From: JBFHRB01 sp041591915
Lineage (GTDB): Bacteria; Actinomycetota; Nitriliruptoria; Nitriliruptorales; Nitriliruptoraceae
Assembly (NCBI GenBank): GCA_041591915.1
Contig: JBFHRB010000001.1
Location: 1 to 53,959 of the forward strand
Length of the DNA stretch: 53,959 nt
Direction of reading: 5' to 3'
Shown here: positions 8,406-15,514 of the stretch, in pieces
Layout: each line of letters starts with the position of its first letter
Numbering within the stretch: the stretch's first letter is position 1
Notes under the pieces: model-generated
The model's input: the letters and a program-made list of their open reading frames with translations, nothing else
Databases searched by the model: none
Told to the model about the DNA's origin: nothing
Made by a program: the position numbers and the translations under genes

Positions 8406-9749
8406 ATGGCCACGATCTTCCAGCCCGACCTCGAGACGATGGATCCGGCCGACCGCGCCGACCTGCAGTCGCGCCGGCTGGTGGCCCTGCTCCAACGGCT
8501 GATCCAGCTCGACTCGCCCTACTGGCGCGGCAAGCTCGACGGGGTCGATGTCGGGTCCGTCCGCGGCGTCGACGACCTGCACCAGCTCCCGTTCACGGTC
8601 AAGGCCGAGCTGCGCGACACGTACCCATTCGGGATGCTCGCCGTGCCGATGCACGACGTCGTGCGCGTACACGCCTCGTCCGGGACCTCGGGCAAGCCCA
8701 CGGTGGTCGCCTACACGGCCGGCGACATCGAGGTGTTCGCCGAGGTCAACGCGAGGTCCATCGCCTGCGCCGGAGGCACGGCCGACGACATCATCCACGT
8801 CGCCTACGGCTACGGCCTGTTCACCGGCGGCCTCGGCCTGCACTACGGCGTGGAGCGGCTCGGGGCGTGTGCCGTCCCCGCGTCGGGTGGCAACACGGGC
8901 CTGCAGGTGCAGCTGCTCGAGGACCTCGGCGCCGTCGGGCTGTGCTCGACGCCCTCCTTCGCGATGCTGCTCGCCGAGCGGGCGGAGGCCGATGGCCTCA
9001 TGGATCGGCTGGGTGTGCGGTACGGGATCTTCGGCGCGGAGCCGTGGTCGCAGGCGTACCGCGAGCAGCTGGAGGCCCACTGGTCCGCAGCCACCGGGTC
9101 GTTCGACGCCTGTGACATCTACGGCCTCAGCGAGATCATCGGCCCCGGCGTCGCGATGGAGGCGCGCGAGTCCAAGGGCGCGCTGTTCGTGTTCGACGAC
9201 CACTTCCTGCCCGAGATCGTCGACCCCGACACGGGGGACCCGGTGGCGGAGGGCGAGTACGGCGAGCTGGTGCTCACCACGCTCACCAAGGAGGCGCTGC
9301 CGATCCTGCGCTACCGGACGGGTGACGTGACGCGGTTCGTCGACGATGCCTGCCCGTCGGGGCGCACCCATCGGCGGATCGAGCGCCTCCAGGGTCGCGT
9401 CGACGACATGCTGGTCATCCGGGGTGTGAACGTCTTCCCGCGTGAGATCGAGGCCGTTCTGCTCGACGACCCGGCCGTGGGCGCGCACTACGGGATCGTC
9501 GTCGACCGGCGCGAGACGATGCCCCAGCTGCAGGTGCGGGCCGAGCTGCGGAGCTCGGCCGACGTCGGCCGCGTCCATGAGCTCCGTGACGTGCTGCAGG
9601 CACGCCTGCTCGAACGCTGCCGCCTCCGCATCGACGTCACGCTCGTCCCGCCGGGCGGGTTCCCGCGACAGGAGGTCGGCAAGGCGCGCCGGGTCTTCGC
9701 GTGGGAGCCCGGCGCGGACGACCCCTGTCCCGTGGACGCGACGGCCTAG
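8406..9749 (+). CDS. Phenylacetate-CoA ligase-like (PaaK family) acyl-CoA synthetase
   Basis: A 447-residue ANL enzyme that adenylates a carboxylate and transfers it to CoA. Seen in order: SSGTSGKPT phosphate loop, IYGLSEIIGPG, LRYRTGD, the hinge around RGVNVFPREIE, and a C-terminal lysine in EVGKARR that should be the catalytic lysine. GGAGGAGGG precedes the ATG. It sits 55 nt after the small ACAD and is presumably co-transcribed. The aryl-acid class is a family inference. The stop shares CTAG (9746-9749) with the convergent phosphatase. Confidence 0.9.
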   Translation: MATIFQPDLETMDPADRADLQSRRLVALLQRLIQLDSPYWRGKLDGVDVGSVRGVDDLHQLPFTVKAELRDTYPFGMLAVPMHDVVRVHASSGTSGKPTVVAYTAGDIEVFAEVNARSIACAGGTADDIIHVAYGYGLFTGGLGLHYGVERLGACAVPASGGNTGLQVQLLEDLGAVGLCSTPSFAMLLAERAEADGLMDRLGVRYGIFGAEPWSQAYREQLEAHWSAATGSFDACDIYGLSEIIGPGVAMEARESKGALFVFDDHFLPEIVDPDTGDPVAEGEYGELVLTTLTKEALPILRYRTGDVTRFVDDACPSGRTHRRIERLQGRVDDMLVIRGVNVFPREIEAVLLDDPAVGAHYGIVVDRRETMPQLQVRAELRSSADVGRVHELRDVLQARLLERCRLRIDVTLVPPGGFPRQEVGKARRVFAWEPGADDPCPVDATA

Positions 9750-10270
9750 GCGGGGAGCCGCTCGAGGACCCGACCGCCGCCGATCGTGACGTCGACGAGG
9801 ACGCCCTCGCCCTTGCCGAGCGGATCGATGGTCTCGCCGGTCAGGCCGCGGACGGCCGCCTCGTTGGTCGGGGAGTGGCCGACCACGAGCGCGACCTCGT
9901 CACCCTCCAGCCACCCGGCGATCTCCCGCAGCGCGCCACCGAGGGCCACGGACTCGACGTCGACCCACTCGGGGTCGACCTCCGCGAGGTCGTCGAGGTG
10001 GCCGGACCCGCACAGCGAGAAGGCCTTGCGCCAGCGGTCCTCGTCGCCGCTGCGGATCCCGCGATGGACGACGACTCCGCGCGGCACCACGAGGCCCGCA
10101 CCGGCCAGCAGGCACCCGACGGTCTGCGTTGCGCGCTGGGCGCCGGACGACACGGCGATGGCGTACCGCCGTGTCAGCGACGAGCCGATCGCCACGGCGG
10201 CGGCGACACCCTCGCGCGTGAGCGCGTCCCCGTCGTTGGCCGTGTGGCGGCGGATCTCGAGCTGTGGCAC
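9746..10270 (-). CDS. Histidine phosphatase family protein (SixA-like)
   Basis: A 174-residue member of the phosphoglycerate-mutase-like fold. H9 in IRRHTAND is the likely phospho-accepting His, with Thr where the family usually has Gly (RHG). The second catalytic His is in VVGHSPTNEAAV, and RATQT fits the third motif. Size matches SixA-type phosphohistidine phosphatases. It lies 13 nt after a FadD-type ligase and is likely co-transcribed with it. A role in that pathway is not obvious. Confidence 0.8.
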   Translation of the reverse strand: MPQLEIRRHTANDGDALTREGVAAAVAIGSSLTRRYAIAVSSGAQRATQTVGCLLAGAGLVVPRGVVVHRGIRSGDEDRWRKAFSLCGSGHLDDLAEVDPEWVDVESVALGGALREIAGWLEGDEVALVVGHSPTNEAAVRGLTGETIDPLGKGEGVLVDVTIGGGRVLERLPA

Positions 10271-10283
10271 GACGTCCTCCGGC

Positions 10284-11771
10284 TCAGAAGTCCTTGACGA
10301 GCTCGCGCTTGAGCACCTTGCCCATCGCGTTGCGGGGCAGCTCGTCGACGATCCGCACGTGGCGTGGTCGCTTGTAGTCGGCCAGCCGTTCCTCGCACCA
10401 CTCGGCGATGTCGTCTGCCGTCAGCGCCGCACCGTCCACCGCGACGATGGCGGCGCCGACGTCCTCGCCGAGGACATCGTGCGGCACGCCGACCACGGCC
10501 GCCTCCTGCACGTTCGGGTGCTCGTAGAGGACGTGTTCGATGTCCTGGCAGTAGATGTTGTTGCCACCACGGATGATGACGTCCTTCATCCGCCCGACGA
10601 TGTAGAGGAAGCCGTCCTCGTCGAAGCGGCCGAGGTCGCCCGAGTGGAGCCACCCGTCCTGCCAGGTCTCGGCGGTGGCCTCGTCGTCGTTGAAGTACTC
10701 GCGCTCGCGGCCGGGGTTGCGGATGACGACCTCTCCGACGTCCCCGGTCGCGACGTCGTCCCCGGCCTCGTCGACGATCCGGATCTCCAGCGGTGGGATC
10801 GGCTGGCCGACCGAGCCCGGCCGGTTGTGGAGCTCGCCCTTGGGCATGACGCAGAAGGCCGCCCCGGCCTCGGTCATCGAGTAGCTGTTGGACACCGCGG
10901 CGTTCGGCAGTCCCTCGGCGAACCGGTAGAGCGTGGCGGGTGCGATCGGGGCCGAGCCGATCGAGATCATCGCGATCGACGACAGGTCGCGTACTCCCCA
11001 GTCGGGGTGGTTCACGATCAACTCGACCATCGACGGGACGAGGAACCCCATGAGCACGGGCTCCTCCTCGGCGAGGCGCAGCCACTCGCCCGCGTCGAAC
11101 CGCGGCAGGTACAGCCCGGTGGTCCCCATCCGCGGTGGGACGGTGATGAAGCTGATGCCCGCGAACGTGAACAGCGGCGAGGCGTGGAACCACTTGAGCC
11201 CCGTCCAGGCGTCGGGCGGGCCGATCGGCATCTGGGTCGCGCGGTTGTGGCGCGCCACGACGCCCTTGGGTCGTCCGGTGGTGCCCGACGTGTACAGCAG
11301 GTCGGCCATCGCGTCATCCGGCAGGGCGACCTGGACGTCCTCGTCGTCGTCGGCGACCCAGTCGTCCCACTCGGACACGGCGACGATCCGCTGGATCGAG
11401 GCCACACCCGCGGCGGCCTCGCGGACGCGCGGGAGCAGCTCGTCGCTGGCGACGACCACCCGCGGCTCGCTGTGGCCGAAGATGTGGGCGAGCTCCCTGG
11501 TGCTCAGGCGTACGTTGGTCGGGACGGTCACGCCGCCGGCCTTGTGCACGCCCATGTAGGCCTGCAGGTGCACCAGGGCGTCGCCGGGCGAGCAGCAGAT
11601 CGCCACGCGCTCCTGGGCCCGCAGTCCCTCGTCGATCAGGCGGCGCGCGGCGCGGCTGGCACTGCGGTCCCACCCGGACATGGAGAGGGTCCCGACGCCG
11701 ACCACCTCGTAGGCGTCGACATCGGGGAAGCGCTCGGCGGCGAGGCGTACCTGGTCGCTGACGAGCGGCAC
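10284..11771 (-). CDS. Long/medium-chain acyl-CoA synthetase (FadD type)
   Basis: A full-length 495-residue ligase. Seen: LLYTSGTTGRPKG (P-loop), YSMTEAG, GWLHSGDLGRFDEDG, the hinge GRMKDVIIRGGNN and the catalytic lysine in NAMGKVLKREL. It should activate a fatty, alicyclic or steroid side-chain acid. The GTG start is preceded by GGAGGACGACG. No copy of the TGAC...GTCA palindrome lies in the 39 nt between it and the SDR on the same strand, so it may be transcribed through from that gene. Confidence 0.9.
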   Translation of the reverse strand: MPLVSDQVRLAAERFPDVDAYEVVGVGTLSMSGWDRSASRAARRLIDEGLRAQERVAICCSPGDALVHLQAYMGVHKAGGVTVPTNVRLSTRELAHIFGHSEPRVVVASDELLPRVREAAAGVASIQRIVAVSEWDDWVADDDEDVQVALPDDAMADLLYTSGTTGRPKGVVARHNRATQMPIGPPDAWTGLKWFHASPLFTFAGISFITVPPRMGTTGLYLPRFDAGEWLRLAEEEPVLMGFLVPSMVELIVNHPDWGVRDLSSIAMISIGSAPIAPATLYRFAEGLPNAAVSNSYSMTEAGAAFCVMPKGELHNRPGSVGQPIPPLEIRIVDEAGDDVATGDVGEVVIRNPGREREYFNDDEATAETWQDGWLHSGDLGRFDEDGFLYIVGRMKDVIIRGGNNIYCQDIEHVLYEHPNVQEAAVVGVPHDVLGEDVGAAIVAVDGAALTADDIAEWCEERLADYKRPRHVRIVDELPRNAMGKVLKRELVKDF

Positions 11772-11810
11772 GCGTCGTCCTCCGGTGCGGGGCCTGGGTG
11801 GCCCTCGACG

Positions 11811-12737
11811 CTACTGCTGGACCGCGGGCGCCGCAGCGCCGAACGGCGGAACGCTGGGGTCGTGCTCGGCGAACAGCTGCTTCATGGCGTCGGTCAGCTC
11901 CTCGGCCTGCCACGCCCGACCGCCGGCCTGGACCTGCTCGACGACCTTCCAGCCGGACGCGAGCTCGATCGAGTCGCCCCAGACGACGAAGTTCTGGCCG
12001 CTGACGTGGCCGGCCTCGTCGGACGCGAGCCACGCGACGAGGGGCGAGACGTTCTCCGGGGCCACGGCCGACCACTCGCCGTCACCGACGTTGGCCAGGG
12101 GGCCCATGAGGTTCTCGGTCATGCGGGTGAGTGCGCGCGGGGAGATGGCGTTGACCGTCACGCCGATGCGCGAGAGCTCGCGCCCCATCGTGATGGTCAG
12201 CGCGGCGATACCCGCCTTGGCGGCCGAGTAGTTCGACTGGCCGACGTTGCCGTAGAGCCCTGCCTCGGACGAGGTGTTGATGATCCGGCCGCTGACGGCC
12301 TCACCGGCCTTGGACCGGGCGCGCCAGTGGCGTGCCGCGAAGTGGGAGGGGGCGAAGTGGCCCTTGAGGTGGACGTTGATGACCGCGTCCCAGTCCTCCT
12401 CGCTGATGTTCCACGACATGCGGTCGCGCAGGATCCCGGCGTTGTTCACGACGATGTCGAGCTGGCCCCACTCCTCGATCGCCTGCGTCACGAGGCTCTC
12501 GGCACCCGCGAAGCTCGCGATGTCGTCGAAGTTCGCGACGGCCTCGCCGCCGGCGGCGTTGATCTCGTTGGCGACCGCCTCGGCCGGCCGCTCGCCGGTG
12601 TCCGAGCCGTCGAGGGCCACGCCGATGTCGTTGACCACGACGCGCGCGCCGTGTCGGGCGAGCTCGAGCGCGTGGGCCCGGCCGAGGCCTGCGCCGGCCC
12701 CCGTCACGATCGCGATCTTGCCGTCCAGCAGCCCCAT
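11811..12737 (-). CDS. SDR of the 17beta-HSD type 4 / (3R)-hydroxyacyl-CoA dehydrogenase group
   Basis: 308 residues. VTGAGAGLGRAHALELA followed by VVVNDIG is the signature of the dehydrogenase domain of the multifunctional beta-oxidation enzyme. The NNAGILRD turn, Ser in INTSSEAG and YSAAK complete the active site. In mycobacteria the homologue Hsd4A acts in cholesterol side-chain oxidation. Here the function is inferred from the family. The ATG has GAGGGGA upstream. A 13-bp operator-like palindrome lies in its leader. The last 30 residues are Pro/Ala rich. Confidence 0.88.
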   Translation of the reverse strand: MGLLDGKIAIVTGAGAGLGRAHALELARHGARVVVNDIGVALDGSDTGERPAEAVANEINAAGGEAVANFDDIASFAGAESLVTQAIEEWGQLDIVVNNAGILRDRMSWNISEEDWDAVINVHLKGHFAPSHFAARHWRARSKAGEAVSGRIINTSSEAGLYGNVGQSNYSAAKAGIAALTITMGRELSRIGVTVNAISPRALTRMTENLMGPLANVGDGEWSAVAPENVSPLVAWLASDEAGHVSGQNFVVWGDSIELASGWKVVEQVQAGGRAWQAEELTDAMKQLFAEHDPSVPPFGAAAPAVQQ

Positions 12738-12762
12738 GGGGTTCCCCTCGTTCAGCAGTTTC

Positions 12763-12775
12763 TGACGGACCGTCA
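12763..12775. promoter_or_regulatory. 13-bp palindrome TGACGGACCGTCA upstream of the SDR
   Basis: A near-perfect palindrome (only the central base unpaired), followed by GG. It is the short-spacing form of the window's operator family and lies 26 nt from the SDR start. Confidence 0.6.
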
Positions 12776-12799
12776 GGTTTCTATCAGCCGGGCCCGGGC

Positions 12800-12820
12800 G
12801 CCGCCAACCCCGTGGGCGGC
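12800..12820 (-). terminator. Possible weak terminator hairpin
   Basis: GCCGCC (12800-12805) pairs with GGCGGC (12815-12820) around a 9-nt loop, just beyond the stop of the minus-strand TIM-barrel gene. There is no T tract. Only suggestive. Confidence 0.35.
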
Positions 12821-12830
12821 CGGCTCCGAG

Positions 12831-13577
12831 TCAGCCGAGCAGTGCGCGGACGTGCGCGACGCCACGGCGTACCGCGCTGGCCTCGCCCTCGGCGTCGATC
12901 CGTGGGCCGGCGAGCTCCAGCTCGATGGGCACACCTCGCCCGATCCGTGCGAGCAGGCGACCCAGCGGCACGGCACCGTCGCCGGGCACGGCCCGGTCCG
13001 GCGTCTGGTGCGTCGGCACGACGAAGTCGCTCACCTGGACGGCACGGATGCGGGGGTGCGAGATGAGGTCGTCGATCTCCCGCTCCATCCAGCACGCGTG
13101 CAACTCCGCCGCGATCCCGAGGTCGGTTGCCTTGCCGAGGGCGATCGCGTCGCGGATCGTGAAGACGAACGAGAGGTCGACGCGCAGCTGGTTCGTCTGC
13201 TCGACCAGGAGCTGGCCGTGCAGGGGCCGGACCAGCTCGGCGAACGCCGTCGCGGCATCCACGTACCGCCAGCCGATCGCGGGCCCCGTCGTGGTGCACA
13301 GTGGCGCGTCGAACGATGCGGCGAGGTCGAGGAGCTCCTGCGCGGTGCGGCGCTGCGACTCCCAGCTCGAGCGGTCGGCGAGGTCGAAGGGGGTGTGGGC
13401 GAGCAGTGACGTCGTGCTGATCCCGGCGGCTGCGAGGGCTTCGCGCGTGGCGTCCGCCCCGGCCGCGCGCACCGAGGGCGCGTACAGCGCCACGGCACCG
13501 ACCTCGAGCTCGTCCAGCAGGTCGATCTGCGCGGCCAGCGGGATGCTCCGCATGCTCACCTGGTGGATGCTCAGCAC
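12831..13577 (-). CDS. Sugar phosphate isomerase/epimerase-like TIM barrel
   Basis: 248 residues. The opening LSIHQVSM strand, ALYAPSVR and later AELHACWMEREI, IRAVQVSDFVVP and IELELAGP are strands and metal ligands expected of the xylose-isomerase-like/AP-endonuclease-2 TIM barrel. These enzymes isomerise sugars or open rings using a divalent metal. GTG 13577 is chosen because a -10 (TAGCGT, 13611 to 13606) leaves no room for the longer start at 13607. It is divergent from the cupin operon across a shared operator, so it probably acts in the same pathway. Confidence 0.78.
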   Translation of the reverse strand: MLSIHQVSMRSIPLAAQIDLLDELEVGAVALYAPSVRAAGADATREALAAAGISTTSLLAHTPFDLADRSSWESQRRTAQELLDLAASFDAPLCTTTGPAIGWRYVDAATAFAELVRPLHGQLLVEQTNQLRVDLSFVFTIRDAIALGKATDLGIAAELHACWMEREIDDLISHPRIRAVQVSDFVVPTHQTPDRAVPGDGAVPLGRLLARIGRGVPIELELAGPRIDAEGEASAVRRGVAHVRALLG

Positions 13578-13624
13578 CCGTCGCCCCGTCCGTCCGCGCA
13601 GCCGCACGCTAGCCCGGTGATGGC

Positions 13625-13638
13625 TGACGCGGCTGTCA
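13625..13638. promoter_or_regulatory. Operator palindrome TGACGCGGCTGTCA between TIM-barrel gene and cupin operon
   Basis: A full 14-bp copy with a central mismatch, followed by GG. A plus-strand TACGCT -10 at 13658-13663 puts the site in the -35 region of the cupin promoter. The minus-strand -10 TAGCGT is at 13611 to 13606. Confidence 0.65.
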
Positions 13639-13689
13639 GGTTCGGTGGTCGCACCGATACGCTTGGCGGCACCGACAGGAGCAGCCGCG

Positions 13690-14160
13690 ATGTCCCTGAC
13701 CGCCACGCCACCGATCGAGTCCCGGGTGGTCGATCCCGCGTCCCTGCCGTGGGCGATCTGGATGGAGGGGCTGTCGGTCAAGATCCTGCGCGCGAACCTC
13801 GAGACGAACGAGTACACGCTGCTCGTCCGCTTCGCGCCCGGCGTGGAGCTGCCGCGCCACCGCCACTTCGGCGCGGTCCACGCCTGGACCATCCAGGGAC
13901 GCTGGCACTACCTCGAGTACGACTGGGACGCGACGACGGGCACGTACGTCCACGAGCCCGCCGGCTCCGTCCACACCCTGAAGGTCCACGACGACAACGA
14001 TGGCGACACGGTGGTCCTGTTCGCCATGCAGGGAGGCCTCGTGCTGCTCGGGCCCAACGACGAGGTCTGGATGTACGAGGACGCCGAGTCGGCCCTCGAC
14101 CGGTACCGGATCGCGCTCGAGCAGCAGGGCGACGCCTTCCCCGACGCGATCCTGCGCTGA
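13690..14160 (+). CDS. Cupin, 2,4'-dihydroxyacetophenone dioxygenase-like
   Basis: A 156-residue single cupin. PRHRHFGAVHAWTIQGRWHY carries metal-binding His residues, and THEP-like YVHEPAGSVHTL supplies the second motif. The overall pattern, including LEYDWDATTGTYV, matches the family of the Fe-dependent dioxygenase that cleaves 2,4'-dihydroxyacetophenone to 4-hydroxybenzoate and formate. The actual substrate may differ. The ATG has AGGAG upstream. It is the first gene of a tight three-gene operon. Confidence 0.8.
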   Translation: MSLTATPPIESRVVDPASLPWAIWMEGLSVKILRANLETNEYTLLVRFAPGVELPRHRHFGAVHAWTIQGRWHYLEYDWDATTGTYVHEPAGSVHTLKVHDDNDGDTVVLFAMQGGLVLLGPNDEVWMYEDAESALDRYRIALEQQGDAFPDAILR

Positions 14161-14162
14161 TC

Positions 14163-14939
14163 GTGGCCCGGCCAGACGACACCGTCCCCCCGCACCTGCA
14201 GGCCCTGGTGTCCGGGCACGGGCGCCCGATCCTGCTGCTCCACGCCTTCGCGATGACCCCGATCGCGTACCAGGCGGTGATCGACTCCCTCACCGACCAC
14301 GCACTCGTGATCGCGCCGTGGTGGATGCGGGAGCCGCGTCGGGGGTGGACGTTCCGGGGGACCGTCGACGCGCTGGAGGCGCTGCTGGATCGCCTTCGCC
14401 TGGGGCGTGTGACCATCGTGGGGCACAGCTACGGCGGGGCGCTCGCGCTGGCCCTGGCCGCGCAGATGTCCGCGTGCGTCGAGCACCTCGTCCTGGTCAA
14501 CGCGCTCGCCCTCTCGCCGGGCCGCAAGGAGCTCGCGCGGATGGCGAAGCCCACCAAGGCCTTCCCGAACCTGGTGAGCCGGCCGGGCGCGGTCGGCTTC
14601 ATGGAGACCGTCCTCACCCGGCCTCGCAACGTGATGGCGGCGGGCTGGTCGGGTTACCAGCTCGACCTCGTGGACGAGGCACGACAGGTCGCCGAGCAGC
14701 GGGTGCCCACGTCCGTGCTGTGGGGCCGCAGCGACCAGATCCTCCCGCCGAGCCTCGGTCGGCGACTCGCCGACGAGACGGGCGGGACGTTCCACGACAT
14801 CGCCGAGGACCACAGCGGCCGCCCCCTCGACCACGACTGGCCGTTCCGCAGCCCGGAGCGCTTCCTGTCGGCGCTGCACGGGCTCGGAGTCGTCGGTCGT
14901 CGACGCGGGACCACCCCAACGGAGGAGACACCGGCATGA
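14163..14939 (+). CDS. Alpha/beta hydrolase
   Basis: 258 residues with LLLHAFAMTP (oxyanion loop), GHSYGGALAL carrying the nucleophilic Ser, an Asp in WGRSDQILPP and a His in EDHSGRPLDHDW. It should hydrolyse an ester, lactone or C-C bond. It begins 2 nt after the cupin stop and ends in an ATGA overlap with the HD gene, so all three are translationally coupled. In a cupin dioxygenase operon it may process the ring- or chain-cleavage product (inference). Confidence 0.82.
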   Translation: MARPDDTVPPHLQALVSGHGRPILLLHAFAMTPIAYQAVIDSLTDHALVIAPWWMREPRRGWTFRGTVDALEALLDRLRLGRVTIVGHSYGGALALALAAQMSACVEHLVLVNALALSPGRKELARMAKPTKAFPNLVSRPGAVGFMETVLTRPRNVMAAGWSGYQLDLVDEARQVAEQRVPTSVLWGRSDQILPPSLGRRLADETGGTFHDIAEDHSGRPLDHDWPFRSPERFLSALHGLGVVGRRRGTTPTEETPA

Positions 14940-15514
14940 ACGCGTCCTTCACCCGGATGGACGAGTCCACCCAGGACGACTGGATGACCATCGCGTCGGC
15001 CTCGGTCACCTATGACCGCCAGGTCGTCGATCGGCTCTTCGGGATGCTCCAGGCACTCGGCGAGATCGACGGCGGCTTCGGCGTGACCCAGCTCGACCAC
15101 GCGCTGCAGATGGCCACCATGGCGAGGCGCGACGGGGCCTCGGACGAGCTGGTCGTCGCCGCCCTGCTCCACGACGTCGGCAAGGCCGTGTCGATGGTCA
15201 ACCATCCGGCCATCGCCGCCGAGATCCTGCGGCCGTGGGTCAGCGACGCGACGTACCAGATCGTCCGGACCCACCAGGACTTCCAGGGCCGCCACTACTA
15301 CCACCACTTCGGCGGGAGCCGGGAGCTGCGCGAGCAGTACCGCGACGAGCCGTGGTTCGCGGACGCCGAGCGGTTCACCGACGTGTGGGACCAGGCGGCC
15401 TTCGACCCCGAGTACGACCGGATGTCGCTCGAGGACTTCCGGCCGATCTGCGAACGGGTCTTCTTCGGCGAGGCTGCCGACGGCGTCAGTCGAGCCGAAG
15501 TGGCGGGAGGCTGA
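14936..15514 (+). CDS. HD-domain metalloprotein, possible PhnZ/TmpB-like diiron oxygenase
   Basis: 192 residues. The metal ligands expected of a two-metal HD domain are visible: H55, H79-D80 in LLHDVGK, H90, H113 in RTHQDF and D149 or D152. H55 to H79 is 24 residues, the same spacing as H34 to H58 in PhnZ. The C-terminal DVWDQAAFDPEYD segment resembles the HD mixed-valent diiron oxygenases (PhnZ, TmpB) rather than nucleotide phosphohydrolases. Either activity is possible from sequence alone. It is the last gene of the cupin operon and overlaps the convergent histidine kinase by 29 bp. Confidence 0.75.
   Translation: MNASFTRMDESTQDDWMTIASASVTYDRQVVDRLFGMLQALGEIDGGFGVTQLDHALQMATMARRDGASDELVVAALLHDVGKAVSMVNHPAIAAEILRPWVSDATYQIVRTHQDFQGRHYYHHFGGSRELREQYRDEPWFADAERFTDVWDQAAFDPEYDRMSLEDFRPICERVFFGEAADGVSRAEVAGG

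Noticed and set aside
9786..13409. A plus-strand open frame of 1207 codons
   Set aside because: It runs antisense through the phosphatase, FadD, SDR and TIM-barrel genes, has low-complexity His/Val/Gly/Arg composition and no recognisable domain. It is a product of high GC content. The same applies to other long antisense frames.
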